NCBI GenBank assembly: GCA_026004655.1
Contig: BPJO01000002.1
Span: 235,787 to 299,786, forward strand
Length of the DNA: 64,000 nucleotides
Reading direction: 5' to 3'
From: Phycisphaerae bacterium
GTDB lineage: Bacteria; Planctomycetota; Phycisphaerae; Tepidisphaerales; Tepidisphaeraceae
Shown: positions 26,472 through 36,391 of the stretch, piece after piece
How positions within the stretch are numbered: the stretch's first letter is position 1
Layout of the letters: the number at the start of each line of letters is the position of its first letter
The notes under the pieces: generated by a model
What the model was told of the DNA's origin: nothing
The model's input: the letters and a program-made list of their open reading frames with translations, nothing else
Database searches by the model: none
Program-made: the position numbers and the translations under genes

Positions 26472-26924
26472 ATGCCCGAAAAGACATCCTCATCTTCATC
26501 CGTTTCTGCCATTATAGAAGCAGGAGATGTCCGTATTCCATGTTCGGCGGTTCGAATCCGGTATTCCCGTGCCTCGGGTCCGGGGGGGCAGAACGTGAAT
26601 AAGGTCAATTCGCGGTGTGAATTGTGGGTTTCCGTTTCACAGATCGTCGGATTAAGCGAGTCTGCCGCGAGGCGTCTTCGTCGGTTGACGGGGTCCCGAT
26701 TGACGACTCAGGATGAAATACATATCGATGCTCAACAAAGCCGTTCCCGGGAAATGAACCGTCAAGCCGCGATTGAAAGATTGCGGCAATTGATTTTTCA
26801 AGCCTTGATCGAACCCAAAAAGCGAAAAAAAACGCGTCCTACGGTCGGTTCGCAACAGCGTCGGTTGAGTGGGAAAAAACGCCGCAGTGAAATCAAAAAA
26901 GGTCGATCCGGGTTGTATGAATAG
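26472..26924 (+). CDS. arfB: ArfB-like peptidyl-tRNA hydrolase
   Basis: A 150-residue release-factor-like protein. The GGQ loop is SRASGPGGQNVNKVNS, the catalytic domain follows, and the C-terminal tail is strongly basic (KKRKKTRPTVGS, KKRRSEIKKG), as in ArfB/YaeJ, which inserts its tail into the mRNA channel of stalled ribosomes and hydrolyses peptidyl-tRNA. It lacks the codon-recognition domains of RF1/RF2. Confidence 0.9.
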   Translation: MPEKTSSSSSVSAIIEAGDVRIPCSAVRIRYSRASGPGGQNVNKVNSRCELWVSVSQIVGLSESAARRLRRLTGSRLTTQDEIHIDAQQSRSREMNRQAAIERLRQLIFQALIEPKKRKKTRPTVGSQQRRLSGKKRRSEIKKGRSGLYE

Positions 26925-26956
26925 TAATTTTTTGACCAACGGATGATACCAGACGG

Positions 26957-26989
26957 AAAAAAAGCTCCGGGCCTTGACGGCACCGGAGC
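26957..26989 (-). terminator. terminator of the DUF4198-kelch operon
   Basis: On the minus strand GCTCCGG, 12-base loop, CCGGAGC, then seven T. It lies 35 bases past the stop of the kelch gene and ends the minus-strand gene set that starts near 31351. Confidence 0.85.
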
Positions 26990-27023
26990 AGGGGGGGACG
27001 CGAAGATCGTTGGATACTGAATA

Positions 27024-28640
27024 TTACTTGAGACTGACCGATTCGATCAGGTCGGTCATTTTTTCGCCCCGGGCTCCACCGAGGATCAGGATTCGATCCC
27101 CGTCAGGGATCAGCCTGTGGACAATTCGGGGGGTTGCTTTGGCGATTTTGTCCCAACGTTGCCCGTCTTCGCTAAGGACGAACAAATCGCCGGACCCGAC
27201 GCTCAGGTAGAGTCGATCGTTCAAGGTACAGGCGGCTGGTGAAAAACCATTGAATGGTTTGCCGGGAATGTCAGGACCTTTGCTCCAGGTTTGTGTCGTG
27301 GTATCAAGAATATCGACGCTCAGGTGTGGTTTGTCATCGCTGTCAAATCCACCCAGGACGTAGATTTTCTTGTCCAGTGCTGCCACGATCAAAGCCCTTC
27401 GAGAAAAGGGTTGTTCGATCCGGTTCCAACCTTTTTCAATGGCGTTCAGATCCAGGACAAGGGTCTCTTTGATCCAGTCGTTGCCTTCATCGCCTTGCAT
27501 GTTCCACCCGCCGATGACGTAGAGCTTTCCATCCACGATAGCAATGTCGTGTGATGAACGGGGCGTGGGAAGGGTGGCGATGGTCTGCCAGGTCTTGGTC
27601 TGAGGGTCGTAACAGGCCACATCGTCGCGGGAATGGGTGTCCTGAGGTTCACCCGGGGCGTTTCGGGGTTCCATTCCCCCGACACGGTAGATTTTTCCCT
27701 GATAGGCCGCCAGATTCATTCCCTGCATTCCCGGTCCGCTTGGCAAGGATTCGATCTGGGAAGCATCGGACAGACGTATACGATGAAATTTCCCTGACAC
27801 CGACGCAGTGGAATAGTCGTGTCGTTCGGCGGTATGTCCGCCGTAAACGTATAACCATCCGTCGCTGGCAACAGCCCCGAAGCTGGCAACGGCTTCGGGG
27901 AGTCGGGAAAACGTCTGGATCCGGTCCTGAGCATCGGTCTGAACAGGCGGGGGGGTGGTTTCGGTGGAAAAATCAAACACCAGCGTGGCATAATGTCGCA
28001 CCTGCGTGTAGGTTTTGTCATCGCGTTGACCGTTTTCGTCTACCCAATAACGAGCCCAGGCGGCGTAACGTCCGGGTTTGTCAAAGGCCGGGGAAAGACC
28101 TTTGTCGTCGGTTTTGTAATCATCCTGCACACCGTCGGGGGTGATGATCCGAATGTCGGATTGAGGTCGGGGTTGTCCATTGACCCGTAGCTCAAGACGA
28201 ACGGTCTGGTTTTCACGGACCGGGAGGATTTCGACCGGGACTTTATCTCCCAGATGTGTGGCAGGGTCAAAGGCGTCACCGAGAATGGTTTTAGGGTAAT
28301 AGACCAAGACGTGTGACGGTCCCTTACCCCGCTGCATGATTCCCAGGTCCGCTTTCCCGTAGATCACTCTTGTTCCTCCCCCGGGAATGGCCAGGCTCAT
28401 CAAGTGTTGTTCGGGTTTGGATTCTTTGGAAAGCGGGGTTTCCGTTCCGTGAGTGTCTCTGAGGACCAGTTGAGTGGGTTTTAAAAGATCGATCGAGACT
28501 TCCCCGTCGGGTTCGAGCGTTTCGCTCATGATCAGACGGGCCGTGGCTCCGTCATGATCCGGCACGACAAACGGAAAATGCGCCCATGACGGAGCACAAA
28601 TCGCCAAAGATATGAGTAGAAAACGACGTCCAAATTTCAT
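27024..28640 (-). CDS. exported DUF4198 + kelch-repeat protein
   Basis: A 538-residue exported protein. Signal peptide MKFGRRFLLISLAICAPSWA; residues ~20-230 look like DUF4198 (HFPFVVPD start, PVEILPVRENQTVRLELRVNG, Ig-like carbohydrate-binding fold often linked to cobalt/nickel uptake); residues ~245-535 are kelch blades such as DGWLYVYGGHTA, YQGKIYRVGGME, DGKLYVIGGWNM and DKKIYVLGGFDS. The fusion of the two parts is unusual. AAAGGAG precedes the ATG. It is the last gene of the five-gene set, 24 bases after the small protein gene, and ends in a strong terminator. Confidence 0.85.
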   Translation of the reverse strand: MKFGRRFLLISLAICAPSWAHFPFVVPDHDGATARLIMSETLEPDGEVSIDLLKPTQLVLRDTHGTETPLSKESKPEQHLMSLAIPGGGTRVIYGKADLGIMQRGKGPSHVLVYYPKTILGDAFDPATHLGDKVPVEILPVRENQTVRLELRVNGQPRPQSDIRIITPDGVQDDYKTDDKGLSPAFDKPGRYAAWARYWVDENGQRDDKTYTQVRHYATLVFDFSTETTPPPVQTDAQDRIQTFSRLPEAVASFGAVASDGWLYVYGGHTAERHDYSTASVSGKFHRIRLSDASQIESLPSGPGMQGMNLAAYQGKIYRVGGMEPRNAPGEPQDTHSRDDVACYDPQTKTWQTIATLPTPRSSHDIAIVDGKLYVIGGWNMQGDEGNDWIKETLVLDLNAIEKGWNRIEQPFSRRALIVAALDKKIYVLGGFDSDDKPHLSVDILDTTTQTWSKGPDIPGKPFNGFSPAACTLNDRLYLSVGSGDLFVLSEDGQRWDKIAKATPRIVHRLIPDGDRILILGGARGEKMTDLIESVSLK

Positions 28641-28664
28641 CTTAACTCCTTTTCTTTAAAAGAC

Positions 28665-28904
28665 TTAGTTGTGAATAAAGGGGTCCGATCCGTTTTGCTG
28701 GTTTTTTAACTGTTCTGCGCGGATTCCCGCGATCATGGCCACAAACAGGGGTCGATGTTTCTCAGCCAAACCGTAAATCGCTCGGGCAATGTTCACCAAT
28801 TCTTCCTCGGTGACAGATACGGTCGTACGATCAATGGTCAAAAAATAGGTTCCATGACAGCACCGAACGAGCCGAATAGGATGCGGTAAAGCGCTCATGC
28901 TCAT
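28665..28904 (-). CDS. small protein, unknown
   Basis: A 79-residue protein (starts MSMSALPHPIRLVRCCHG) with a short beta hairpin (GTYFLTIDRTTVSVTEEEL) and a helix. It contains two adjacent Cys and several His, but no recognised domain. AAAGGA is placed well before ATG 28904. It begins 19 bases after the prepilin gene and ends 24 bases before the kelch gene, so it is almost certainly co-transcribed. Confidence 0.7.
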   Translation of the reverse strand: MSMSALPHPIRLVRCCHGTYFLTIDRTTVSVTEEELVNIARAIYGLAEKHRPLFVAMIAGIRAEQLKNQQNGSDPFIHN

Positions 28905-28923
28905 ACAAATCCTTTCATTCCTA

Positions 28924-29784
28924 TCAGGGGACGTAGTCATAATCGGGAGTGGTCGCCAACGGTGCCCAAAGTCGCATGTCGGTCATTTCAGAAGGCAAAC
29001 GGGTTTCGACGTGACCGTCAAAGAATCCGACGACCGCGCGAGAAGTGTAATACCCCTGAGGAACGCCGGCTACGATATCGGTGTGCATGACAAATTGTTC
29101 GTTGACGACAGTCCACTTGAGACCGTTACCTCTCGGCGGGGTTAAACGGAACATGCCCGATCCGTCGTTTTCTCCCAGATTTCGAGCGCGGGAGTCGGCA
29201 AAAACGATGATCTGACTCGGACGACGCACTTCGTTTGCCTTAAAAGCCACATGACGGTTGATCCGTGGTTGATAGTTTAGCGCAGGCCCTTCGAAACCGT
29301 GTTGATGCTGATCTCCACCTAAATACGCTGAGTTGATCCCGTAAGTCGGGAAAAGACTCAGATTATAAGCCTTCATCGCTGCAACAGCGTTGCTGTCAGA
29401 AGGCTCCGGGAGAGGAGGCATGTCCGAATGGCTGTTGATGATCTGAAAGATCGAACCAACGTATTTCACAATCCGCCAGGGGTATCGAAGGTTCGTCAGC
29501 TGAGCGGTCGGACCGGTGTAAACTCGATTCAACCGCGGATCATAGATGTGGGGGCTTACCAGAGCGGCGGGGGGATATCCTAAAAGCAGAGATCCGCGGT
29601 TGTCCTGATAGTACTGAATGTATCCGGTCAACAACTGTCTCATGTTGCTGGTGCTTTGGGTCTGACGGGCGTAAGCTTTTGCTTTGGATAAAACAGGAAG
29701 CAACATCCCGATCAGTAACGCGATGATGCCGATTACCACCAACAGCTCAACCAAGGTAAAAGCACGTCTCTCGAAAGCGTACAT
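28924..29784 (-). CDS. prepilin-type protein with H-X9-DG-like end
   Basis: A 286-residue pseudopilin-like protein. The class III signal is [25 protein letters not shown]: cleavage before Phe and methylation by prepilin peptidase, Glu at +5, then the N-terminal helix. The C-terminal [10 protein letters not shown] is the DG motif found in planctomycete prepilin-like families (DUF1559/H-X9-DG). Such proteins are numerous in planctomycetes and may be secreted or surface-bound rather than form pili. ATG 29784 is chosen to match the family start. It lies between a PEP-CTERM gene and the small protein gene in one operon. Confidence 0.87.
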   Translation of the reverse strand: MYAFERRAFTLVELLVVIGIIALLIGMLLPVLSKAKAYARQTQSTSNMRQLLTGYIQYYQDNRGSLLLGYPPAALVSPHIYDPRLNRVYTGPTAQLTNLRYPWRIVKYVGSIFQIINSHSDMPPLPEPSDSNAVAAMKAYNLSLFPTYGINSAYLGGDQHQHGFEGPALNYQPRINRHVAFKANEVRRPSQIIVFADSRARNLGENDGSGMFRLTPPRGNGLKWTVVNEQFVMHTDIVAGVPQGYYTSRAVVGFFDGHVETRLPSEMTDMRLWAPLATTPDYDYVP

Positions 29785-29848
29785 GTCCGAACCCTTTTTT
29801 AAGTCAAGCACCCGGGTCGGCTTACCACCGACCCGGACGCGGAACGAA

Positions 29849-30604
29849 CTAGAAACGACGACGCAACAACCCAAGACCGGTTAGTCCTGCCAAAGCGGCA
29901 AAACAACCCGGTTCCGGAACGACTGTGATCGCGAACGGAGAACTACCGCCTGAACCGACCGATCCGATCTTGGAATCGATCCGAAGACCTTGCAGACTGC
30001 TATGAACTTTGGCAGCAACGGTTACCTTGAAGTCGTCCGTGAAAGAAGGTAACCAGAACTCCGCGATGACAGCTTCGACGGAGACCGGACCGAACGAGGA
30101 AGGGAAAGACGGATTATATCCGTACGTATCAAACCGCAGCTGAGTGGCCCCGGGGATGACATTGCCCGCGCTGTCTGTTACCGTGATCGGGAAAAGGGAA
30201 GGTGAACCGTTCAGTGTGGAAAAGCCCTGAACAATCACGTGCGTACCGACACCGGTCGGGGAGATGGTGTCATGGTTTTGGACGGTCGTATAAGCCGTGT
30301 AGTTGCCGGAAAACGAGTAATACCCCCCGCTACCGGCTACGAAAGCCCCGGAAGCGGCCAATGTGGGTTGGGTCAAACCCGCGCCGGCATCGTTGTAACC
30401 GACGTTGGGGACTCCGGAAATGGAGTCACTGGGGTCTGCGGTCCATTCCTGATAGGTCGAACCGCTGCTTCCGACACTCCAGTTTCCCGGAGCGTAAAAA
30501 TTGAATACCGGGACCGAGGAGGCTTGCGCCTCAACCAATCCTAACCCGATCAAACCCGTGATCATTGAAAGCGACAGTAGACGTGAAGAGTTTGGTGCAA
30601 ACAT
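29849..30604 (-). CDS. PEP-CTERM sorting-domain protein
   Basis: A 251-residue exported protein. The signal peptide ends near [10 protein letters not shown]; the body is Gly/Ser/Thr-rich beta sequence; the C-terminus is [23 protein letters not shown], a standard PEP-CTERM tripartite tail for exosortase. AGGAGC lies before ATG 30604. It follows another PEP-CTERM gene by 29 bases and precedes the prepilin gene by 64. Confidence 0.85.
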   Translation of the reverse strand: MFAPNSSRLLSLSMITGLIGLGLVEAQASSVPVFNFYAPGNWSVGSSGSTYQEWTADPSDSISGVPNVGYNDAGAGLTQPTLAASGAFVAGSGGYYSFSGNYTAYTTVQNHDTISPTGVGTHVIVQGFSTLNGSPSLFPITVTDSAGNVIPGATQLRFDTYGYNPSFPSSFGPVSVEAVIAEFWLPSFTDDFKVTVAAKVHSSLQGLRIDSKIGSVGSGGSSPFAITVVPEPGCFAALAGLTGLGLLRRRF

Positions 30605-30633
30605 CGTAAGCTCCTGAGAAAAGGACTGAAAAT

Positions 30634-31351
30634 TCAGATTCGACGTCGACGAAGCACTAACGCAGTGCTTGCCAAAAGTGTTCCTAAAGAAACCGGTTCG
30701 GGAACAACTGCCGTGTCCGGTGCGTATTCCGAAGCCGACCATTGGGTGTCAACGGTCATTTGGGTAATCGAGACGGAAGTCTGGGTCAGCTCGAACGGAA
30801 TGGTATAGCTGCTTGAATAACCCGGGATTTCGTATTTGGCCCAGAATTGGGCACCACCAGCAGCATTATTCCCGATGGCAAACGATGGATTGATGCCTTC
30901 GACCGTTCCGAATGAGATTGCGGAGTTCGAGGGAAAAGGTCCAAAAGCGGTTCGTCCCTGGATGATAATGGTGGTAAACCCGCCAGGGCCTCCTGTAGAC
31001 GAGGTTGTTAAATCGAAATGAACCGGGGCGACGGTCAGGTTGTAAATGTTATTTGTACTTGTAAGCACATCGGCTTGTTCTTGTTGAACCAGTCCCCAGA
31101 TCGACGGGGCGGTTCCGAGATTTGGGGTGGGATTATTGATAACTTCACCTGCAACGGTGATGTCGTCGGTCAGATTGCTGTCAAAACCGGGATTGCCGCT
31201 ACCCCCCTAACCATCCGAAATAAGACGTATTAGGATTACCCCGGAAGGAAGGTGTGAACAATCCCGTACTCGAGTTAATCGTGAAAGCGGCATGAGTGGC
31301 AGAGGTCCCGATTGCGAAGGTAACTGCACATAAAGTTGAAAGATATTTCAT
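30634..31351 (-). CDS. PEP-CTERM protein, interrupted by a frameshift
   Basis: Two frames join into one protein of ~238 residues. From ATG 31351 the signal MKYLSTLCAVTFAIGTSATHA is followed by FTINSSTGLFTPSF, then the frame stops after WLGG at a run of six C (31202-31207, plus strand). Removing one base restores SGNPGFDSNLTDDITVAG and leads straight into the downstream frame, which ends in VPEPVSLGTLLASTALVLRRRRI. A sequencing error in the homopolymer, or phase variation, would both explain it. GGGAGA precedes the ATG. First gene of the five-gene minus-strand set. Confidence 0.75.
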
Positions 31352-31399
31352 GAAGATATTTCTCCCATCGTGTAAAGAAAATTGTTAGGACATTTAAAG

Positions 31400-31730
31400 A
31401 CCGGAATACGAAACGGATTGACTACACGCCGATGACTCCATTCGGAGTTCCTAAGAACCCGATAGAGGTCCGGATGATGTTCGGGGATCGCCTGCACCAA
31501 CGCAGAGGGCTCCGAAACGTCGTCGGTTTGGAGTGTTGCAACACTCCAAACCGCGGCTGGCGAAACCGCACGAGCGACTGCACCACCCGGACCAAAACCA
31601 TTCGATCTGTGAATTGGAAAATGACTGACGCGCTGACTAGGATAAGTCGCGCGCGGTCTGTTCGCAGATCGACGCCAAATTCCGGGCGGTCAGGGAACTT
31701 TCGCAGAGGGCTCTGACCGCCCGATTTTTT
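31400..31730 (+). ncRNA. candidate structured RNA upstream of lepA
   Basis: The 640-base gap between the PEP-CTERM operon and lepA has no credible protein frame. It holds a perfect 30-base palindrome at 31524-31553 (arm CGGTTTGGAGTGTTG) and ends in a strong plus-strand terminator at 31683-31730. A 12-base element CGCAGAGGGCTC occurs at 31501 and again in the terminator loop at 31702. The 5' end is not defined. It matches none of the signatures I know for tmRNA, RNase P or SRP RNA. Confidence 0.45.
31683..31730 (+). terminator. strong rho-independent terminator
   Basis: Stem CGGGCGGTCAG / CTGACCGCCCG (11 bp) around a 19-base loop, then GATTTTTT. No annotated plus-strand gene lies upstream, so it must end a non-coding transcript. 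Confidence 0.85.
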
Positions 31731-31991
31731 CTTTTGTTGCTGTTGAGACTCAATCTCAACGATCTATATCCTAATCCGGATCCCGACAATTCGCAAGATC
31801 CCGATGAAATTTTTGTTCATTTTGTCCGGTAGGTTCGGGGTGCTGGTTTTGGTCAAGACGGATCAGCAAAAGGTATCCGGGGTATCCCGTTCATACGTAC
31901 CAACTACATCTCTGTCCTGAACTTGGTAAAATGGTGTATCTATCCCCGCAGTATCGGGAGAGTCTTGGTTTCTAATAGTGCAAGAACATTC

Positions 31992-33783
31992 ATGAAAATT
32001 CGTAATTTTTCGATCATCGCCCATATTGACCATGGAAAAAGCACGTTGTCGGACCGCCTGCTTATGCGGGCGGGGGCTATCACCGAGCGTGAGTTCCAAG
32101 CCCAGATGTTAGACGACATGGACCTTGAACGGGAACGCGGGATCACCATCAAAGCCTCGGCGGTGACGGTGTTTCACAGGCATAACGGGGAAGACTACAT
32201 GCTCAATTTCATCGATACCCCCGGTCACGTTGATTTTCATTACGAAGTCCAGCGTGCCCTGCAGGCCTGTGAAGGAGCCATCCTGGTCGTTGATGCTTCC
32301 CAAGGTGTGCAGGCCCAGACCGTTGCCAACGCCTACGCTGCCATCGACGCCAACCTCGAAATCATTGCTTGTCTGAACAAAATCGATCTGCCTTCGGCTC
32401 GTCCCGATGAAGTGGCCGAAGAAACCGAACAGGTTCTGGGCATCCCGGCAGAGGAATGCATTCCGGTCAGTGCCAAAACCGGGGTGGGGATCGACGACCT
32501 GATTGCAGCGATCTGCGAAAAATTACCCGACCCACGGGGGGACGCTAACAAACCCCTTCGGGCATTGATTTTTGACAGCATTTACGACGATTACCGGGGA
32601 GTGATTGCTTATGTCCGGGTGATCGACGGGGAACTGCGAAAGGGGCAAAAAATCCGGTTCATGGGCACGAACAAGCTGTATCAGGTGACTGACCTCGGAA
32701 AATTGATGCCCAGACCCAAAAGTGTGGACCGGATCGGTCATGGCGAAGTCGGTTTTGTGGTCGCCGCTATCAAAGATCTACATGACGTGCGTGTCGGGGA
32801 CACCATTACCGACGACGATAACCGGGCTTCCGAACCCCTTCCCGGATACAAACCCGTCCAGCAGATGGTGTTTTGCGACTTTTATCCTTCCGGTAAAACC
32901 CAATACGACGAGCTACGCGATGCGATGGAACGGTTGTCCCTAAACGACGCCAGCTTTTCCTTCGAACCTGAGAATAACGACGCGCTGGGTTTCGGGTTCC
33001 GCTGCGGGTTCCTGGGTCTGTTGCACATGGAAATCATCCAGGAACGTCTTGAACGGGAGTTCAATATCGAAGTCATTCAAACCGCTCCGACGGTCACGTA
33101 TGAGGTGGCTATGACCGACGGGACGACACGAAAAATCGATAGCCCCAGCGAGCTGCCCGAACCCCACTTATATTCAGGAAATCCGTGAACCGTTCATCCA
33201 TATGCAACTGATCCTTCCTCAGGAATGCGTCGGTGCGATGATGAAGCTCTGCGAGGAACGACGGGGGATTTACAAAAAGACCGATTATCTAGGCAACAGC
33301 GGACGAGTGATTCTCGTTTACGAGTTACCGTTGGCTGAGGTGATTTATGATTTTTATGACCGACTGAAAAGTAGCACCAAAGGCTATGGAACGATGGACT
33401 ACGAGGTCATCGGTTTTAGGCCCGGGAATCTGGTGAAGGTGGATATCCTGGTCAACGGGCAACGGGTCGATGCGCTAAGCATGATCGTACACCGTGATCA
33501 TGCCGAAAGCCGGGGTCGAAAACTCCTGTTAAGGTTGAAGGAGGAAATCGACCGACACCTGTTCGAGATTCCTTTACAAGCGGCTATCGGGGGCAAAATC
33601 ATCGCTCGCGAAACCATCAAGTCCGTTGGGAAAAACGTCACCGCCAAATGCTACGGTGGGGACGTGACCCGAAAACGTAAGCTTCTCGAAAAACAAAAAG
33701 AAGGGAAAAAGCGAATGAAACGTATGGGGAGTGTGGACATCCCGCAGGAAGCTTTCCTAGCGATCCTCGAAGCCGGAGATTGA
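31992..33783 (+). CDS. lepA: elongation factor 4 (LepA), one frameshift
   Basis: A translational GTPase of ~597 residues that back-translocates stalled ribosomes. Motifs: G1 [28 protein letters not shown] and NKIDLP; C-terminal [44 protein letters not shown]. The frame breaks at a CCCC run (33162-33165): deleting one C turns [13 protein letters not shown] into [12 protein letters not shown], the expected LepA sequence, which continues to 33783. The span of 1792 bases equals 3n+1, matching one inserted base. ATG 31992 is set by the family start [15 protein letters not shown]. Probably an assembly error. Confidence 0.92.
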
Positions 33784-33840
33784 CCAAGTCCTTGTCCTGA
33801 GGCAAAGAGGGAACGATTCGACGAAAAAGGGGCGTGAGAG

Positions 33841-34479
33841 TCAAAGTAACCCGGTTTCACAAAGCCAGGCACGCATGATCAGGGCGTGTCCTGCGGAAGA
33901 CGGATGAACACCGTCCGGGGTCCAGGGGATGTCGGGTCGGATCCGACGGGCATTGACGAAAACGGTATGAAGCGGGACCAGTGCTGCTGCGCCGAACTCC
34001 CGTTTCAGTTCATTGACAGCCCGGACATACGGTTGAAGGGCCGAGTTTCCCTCCGGTGGGGCGGGGGGTTCGATCACGCTCGGCTGACAGAGCACGATCT
34101 TGGTTTTGGGTAATGCGCCTTGTACCTGACGTAGAATGACGTGATACACTTCCACGAACTTCTCGATCGGAACCCCTTGAGGGTTGTCCTTTCGCAACCC
34201 GTGCCAAACGTCATTGATCCCGATCTTGATCGATAAAACGTCCGGCGCGCGATCGATTACGTCTTCCTTCCACCGTTTCTGCAGGTCCGTCACTTTGTTT
34301 CCGCTGATGCCCGTATTGATCACCCGTGGAGCGCGGGCGGGGTCTTTGGCATACAGATAATCTCTGATCATACGGACATAACCATTTCCGACCCCTTCAG
34401 GATCAGTCCGTCTCCCACAATCTGTAATGCTGTCTCCGATGAAGAGAAAAGTCTGTCCCGGTTGAAGATCCAGCGGCAT
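33841..34479 (-). CDS. SGNH/GDSL hydrolase
   Basis: A 212-residue esterase-like protein. Block I is FLFIGDSITDCGRR (Ser nucleophile), block II NTGISGNKVTDL, block III KIGINDVWHG, and block V DGVHPSSAGH (Asp and His of the triad). No signal peptide, so probably cytoplasmic. Members cleave acetyl or other esters from sugars or lipids; the substrate is unknown. Confidence 0.9.
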   Translation of the reverse strand: MPLDLQPGQTFLFIGDSITDCGRRTDPEGVGNGYVRMIRDYLYAKDPARAPRVINTGISGNKVTDLQKRWKEDVIDRAPDVLSIKIGINDVWHGLRKDNPQGVPIEKFVEVYHVILRQVQGALPKTKIVLCQPSVIEPPAPPEGNSALQPYVRAVNELKREFGAAALVPLHTVFVNARRIRPDIPWTPDGVHPSSAGHALIMRAWLCETGLL

Positions 34480-34544
34480 GATGGGGGAGTTTTACCCATC
34501 GGAAGGCACTTCGTCTATGTCGATGACCCGAAATCATGAAATAA

Positions 34545-34570
34545 AACCCGTTCCATGGGGGGAACGGGTT
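34545..34570 (-). terminator. terminator of tRNA-Arg/rpmB transcript
   Basis: On the minus strand AACCCGTTCC, 6-base loop, GGAACGGGTT, then TTATTTC. It lies 31 bases past the rpmB stop. Confidence 0.75.
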
Positions 34571-34601
34571 CACTGGTCTAAAAATCGAGTCGAATACCAA
34601 A

Positions 34602-34859
34602 TCAAGCAGCCGGTTTGGTGTAACGGCGACGAACGGGTTTTTTCACCAATCCCATTTTGATGGCTTTGGTGGAGACTTTAATCCGGGTCACCCGTCCATC
34701 AATGACTGCCCGGACGGTCTGGATGTTGGCTTTGAACTTGCGCGGGGTAATACCAGTGCACTTGGTCCCAACACCACCGAGGTATTTGGCTTTGCCGCGA
34801 TGGGTTTTCTGGTTCCCGATACGGGTCTTTTTGCCGGTAAAGTAACAGGTGCGTGGCAT
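34602..34859 (-). CDS. rpmB: 50S ribosomal protein L28
   Basis: An 85-residue basic protein with the bL28 start PRTCYFTGKKTRIGN, a middle GGVGTKCTGITPRKFKANIQ and the C-terminal VSTKAIKMGLVKKP. It is a component of the large ribosomal subunit. It lies 38 bases downstream of tRNA-Arg on the same strand and is followed by a terminator. Confidence 0.92.
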   Translation of the reverse strand: MPRTCYFTGKKTRIGNQKTHRGKAKYLGGVGTKCTGITPRKFKANIQTVRAVIDGRVTRIKVSTKAIKMGLVKKPVRRRYTKPAA

Positions 34860-34897
34860 GACAAAATCCTCAAAACTTTAAAAGTCCCAATGAAAAC

Positions 34898-34970
34898 GCA
34901 GTCGGCAGGGCTCGAACCTGCAACCTGCGGTTCCGTAGACCGCTGCTCTATCCAGTTGAGCTACGACTGC
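34898..34970 (-). tRNA. tRNA-Arg (ACG)
   Basis: A 73-base cloverleaf read on the minus strand: acceptor GCAGTCG / CGACTGC, D-arm GCTC / GAGC, anticodon stem GCGGT / ACCGC with loop CTACGGA (anticodon ACG), T-arm GCAGG-TTCGAGC-CCTGC. All stems pair. CCA is not encoded. It lies upstream of rpmB on the same strand. Confidence 0.96.
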
Positions 34971-35088
34971 TTAAGTCGGCTTCAGTCGAGTCGCGCAGTT
35001 TCGCACCCTCCTTTCGGGTTGTCAAGGGTCTGAAGGACGATTTCTCGTCGGGAGTTCTTTTGGGGAAGAAACTATACGAGAGGCAACC

Positions 35089-35117
35089 ATTATACAGAAT
35101 AATAATTCCTGATTATA
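35089..35117 (-). promoter_or_regulatory. promoter region for tRNA-Arg/rpmB
   Basis: Two perfect TATAAT hexamers on the minus strand (35117-35112 and 35094-35089) lie 120-150 bases upstream of the tRNA in a very AT-rich stretch. Matching -35 boxes are not clear. Confidence 0.45.
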
Positions 35118-35138
35118 CAACAGGTTGTGGTCCTGGGT

Positions 35139-36119
35139 TTATGCCGACCGACGAGAAGGGACCGGTCGTGCGTGTTTGATCTCGTACAGTTTCTGGTCGG
35201 CGATTTTCAACAGCTCTGACGGATTGGCGACGGGGGACAAATCTTCTTTCAGGCTCGCCAAGCCGATCGACAATCGGGGACGGGGGGATAAAAACCGGTG
35301 ATGAAGCGTCAAACCATCGACGAGGTGTTTCAACCGGTCCGACAAAATCTTGGCACTGGTAATATCTGACCCCATTAGTAACACGATGAACTCGTCCCCG
35401 CCGTAACGGTATACCATGTCGGTCTCACGGACGGAGGACCGAAGGATCTGCCCGATCGATCGTAGCAGCTCATCCCCGGTAGCATGTCCGAGGGTGTCAT
35501 TCAGATTCTTGAAGTAGTCCACATCCACCATCATGATCACCAGGTTTTCGCCTTGAGTCCGGCTGAGCTCGACCAGTTTGGGGAATGTTTCTTCAAAATG
35601 TCGTCGGTTGAAGACTCCCGTGAGGGCGTCTTTGGATGCCTTAGCTCGAGCGACACCGAGCTGGCGTTCCAAGGCATCGGTTCTGGACGCGATCCGCTGA
35701 CGCATCTCGGATTTCAGTTCAGCGACTTCAGATTTAAGCATCTGATTCTCCCGAATCAGAGCAACGATTTGTTCGGAGATTTCCCTCACACCGTGTTTCA
35801 GGTTTTTCCAGTCTTCTGGGGATCGTTGTCCCTGACGGGTTTGTTTTACCTGTTCGACCAGTTCCTGCATCGGTCGTCGCCAGTAGAGCATTTCATAACT
35901 TAACGCGGAGATAAGCATCAATACCTTGATACTCATCAGGATCAATAAGGTGGTGATGGCGCTAGCGAGGCTGGTCTGAGCGGCATGCATCAGAGTTGAA
36001 GCGATCCATGCTGTTGCCAAAAAGACCAGAAACAGACCCCCTGTAAGTAAGACTCGACGGGAAAACCTGCCGCGCCCATTCAGCAGTCCTCTTTCAAACC
36101 TTAAACAATCAAAGATCAT
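35139..36119 (-). CDS. membrane diguanylate cyclase (GGDEF)
   Basis: A 326-residue c-di-GMP synthase. Two membrane segments lie in about residues 22-75, followed by a coiled-coil linker (QIVALIRENQMLKSEVAEL) and a GGDEF domain starting DALTGVFNRRHFEE. The active site is YRYGGDEFIVLL, and the inhibitory I-site RETD is present five residues upstream, so product feedback is expected. It precedes the flagellar locus in divergent orientation, and a PilZ protein is encoded at 8 kb; both fit c-di-GMP control of motility, but a direct link is not shown. Confidence 0.92.
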   Translation of the reverse strand: MIFDCLRFERGLLNGRGRFSRRVLLTGGLFLVFLATAWIASTLMHAAQTSLASAITTLLILMSIKVLMLISALSYEMLYWRRPMQELVEQVKQTRQGQRSPEDWKNLKHGVREISEQIVALIRENQMLKSEVAELKSEMRQRIASRTDALERQLGVARAKASKDALTGVFNRRHFEETFPKLVELSRTQGENLVIMMVDVDYFKNLNDTLGHATGDELLRSIGQILRSSVRETDMVYRYGGDEFIVLLMGSDITSAKILSDRLKHLVDGLTLHHRFLSPRPRLSIGLASLKEDLSPVANPSELLKIADQKLYEIKHARPVPSRRSA

Positions 36120-36391
36120 CAGGAATCGGATCGACCCGTTTTCTACACGACTTAAGAAAAAAGGTCCGATAATCCGTCATGATTTTCCCCTAATCCAGGC
36201 CTTTTTCGAAGAAAACCGGAGATTCGTTGCGCGAAAAAGTCCGCGTGCTGCATAAATAATCGCCTTGGTAGGGCGGTTTGCACATAAAAAAGGCTTGGTC
36301 GAAACCAAAGGGAGGTTCCACCTAGTGTAACCCCTTGATTTTTGAGCCCCCAAAAGGGGGGGTGTGCCAAAAAAAACAGATATTTTCTTGA

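Noticed and set aside
31501..31713. 12-base direct repeat as a mobile-element footprint
   Set aside because: The copies lie within one candidate RNA and one is in its terminator loop; no transposase or inverted ends flank them.
31432..31716. Plus-strand frame of 94 codons upstream of lepA
   Set aside because: Runs through a perfect palindrome and into a terminator stem; residue content is random-like.
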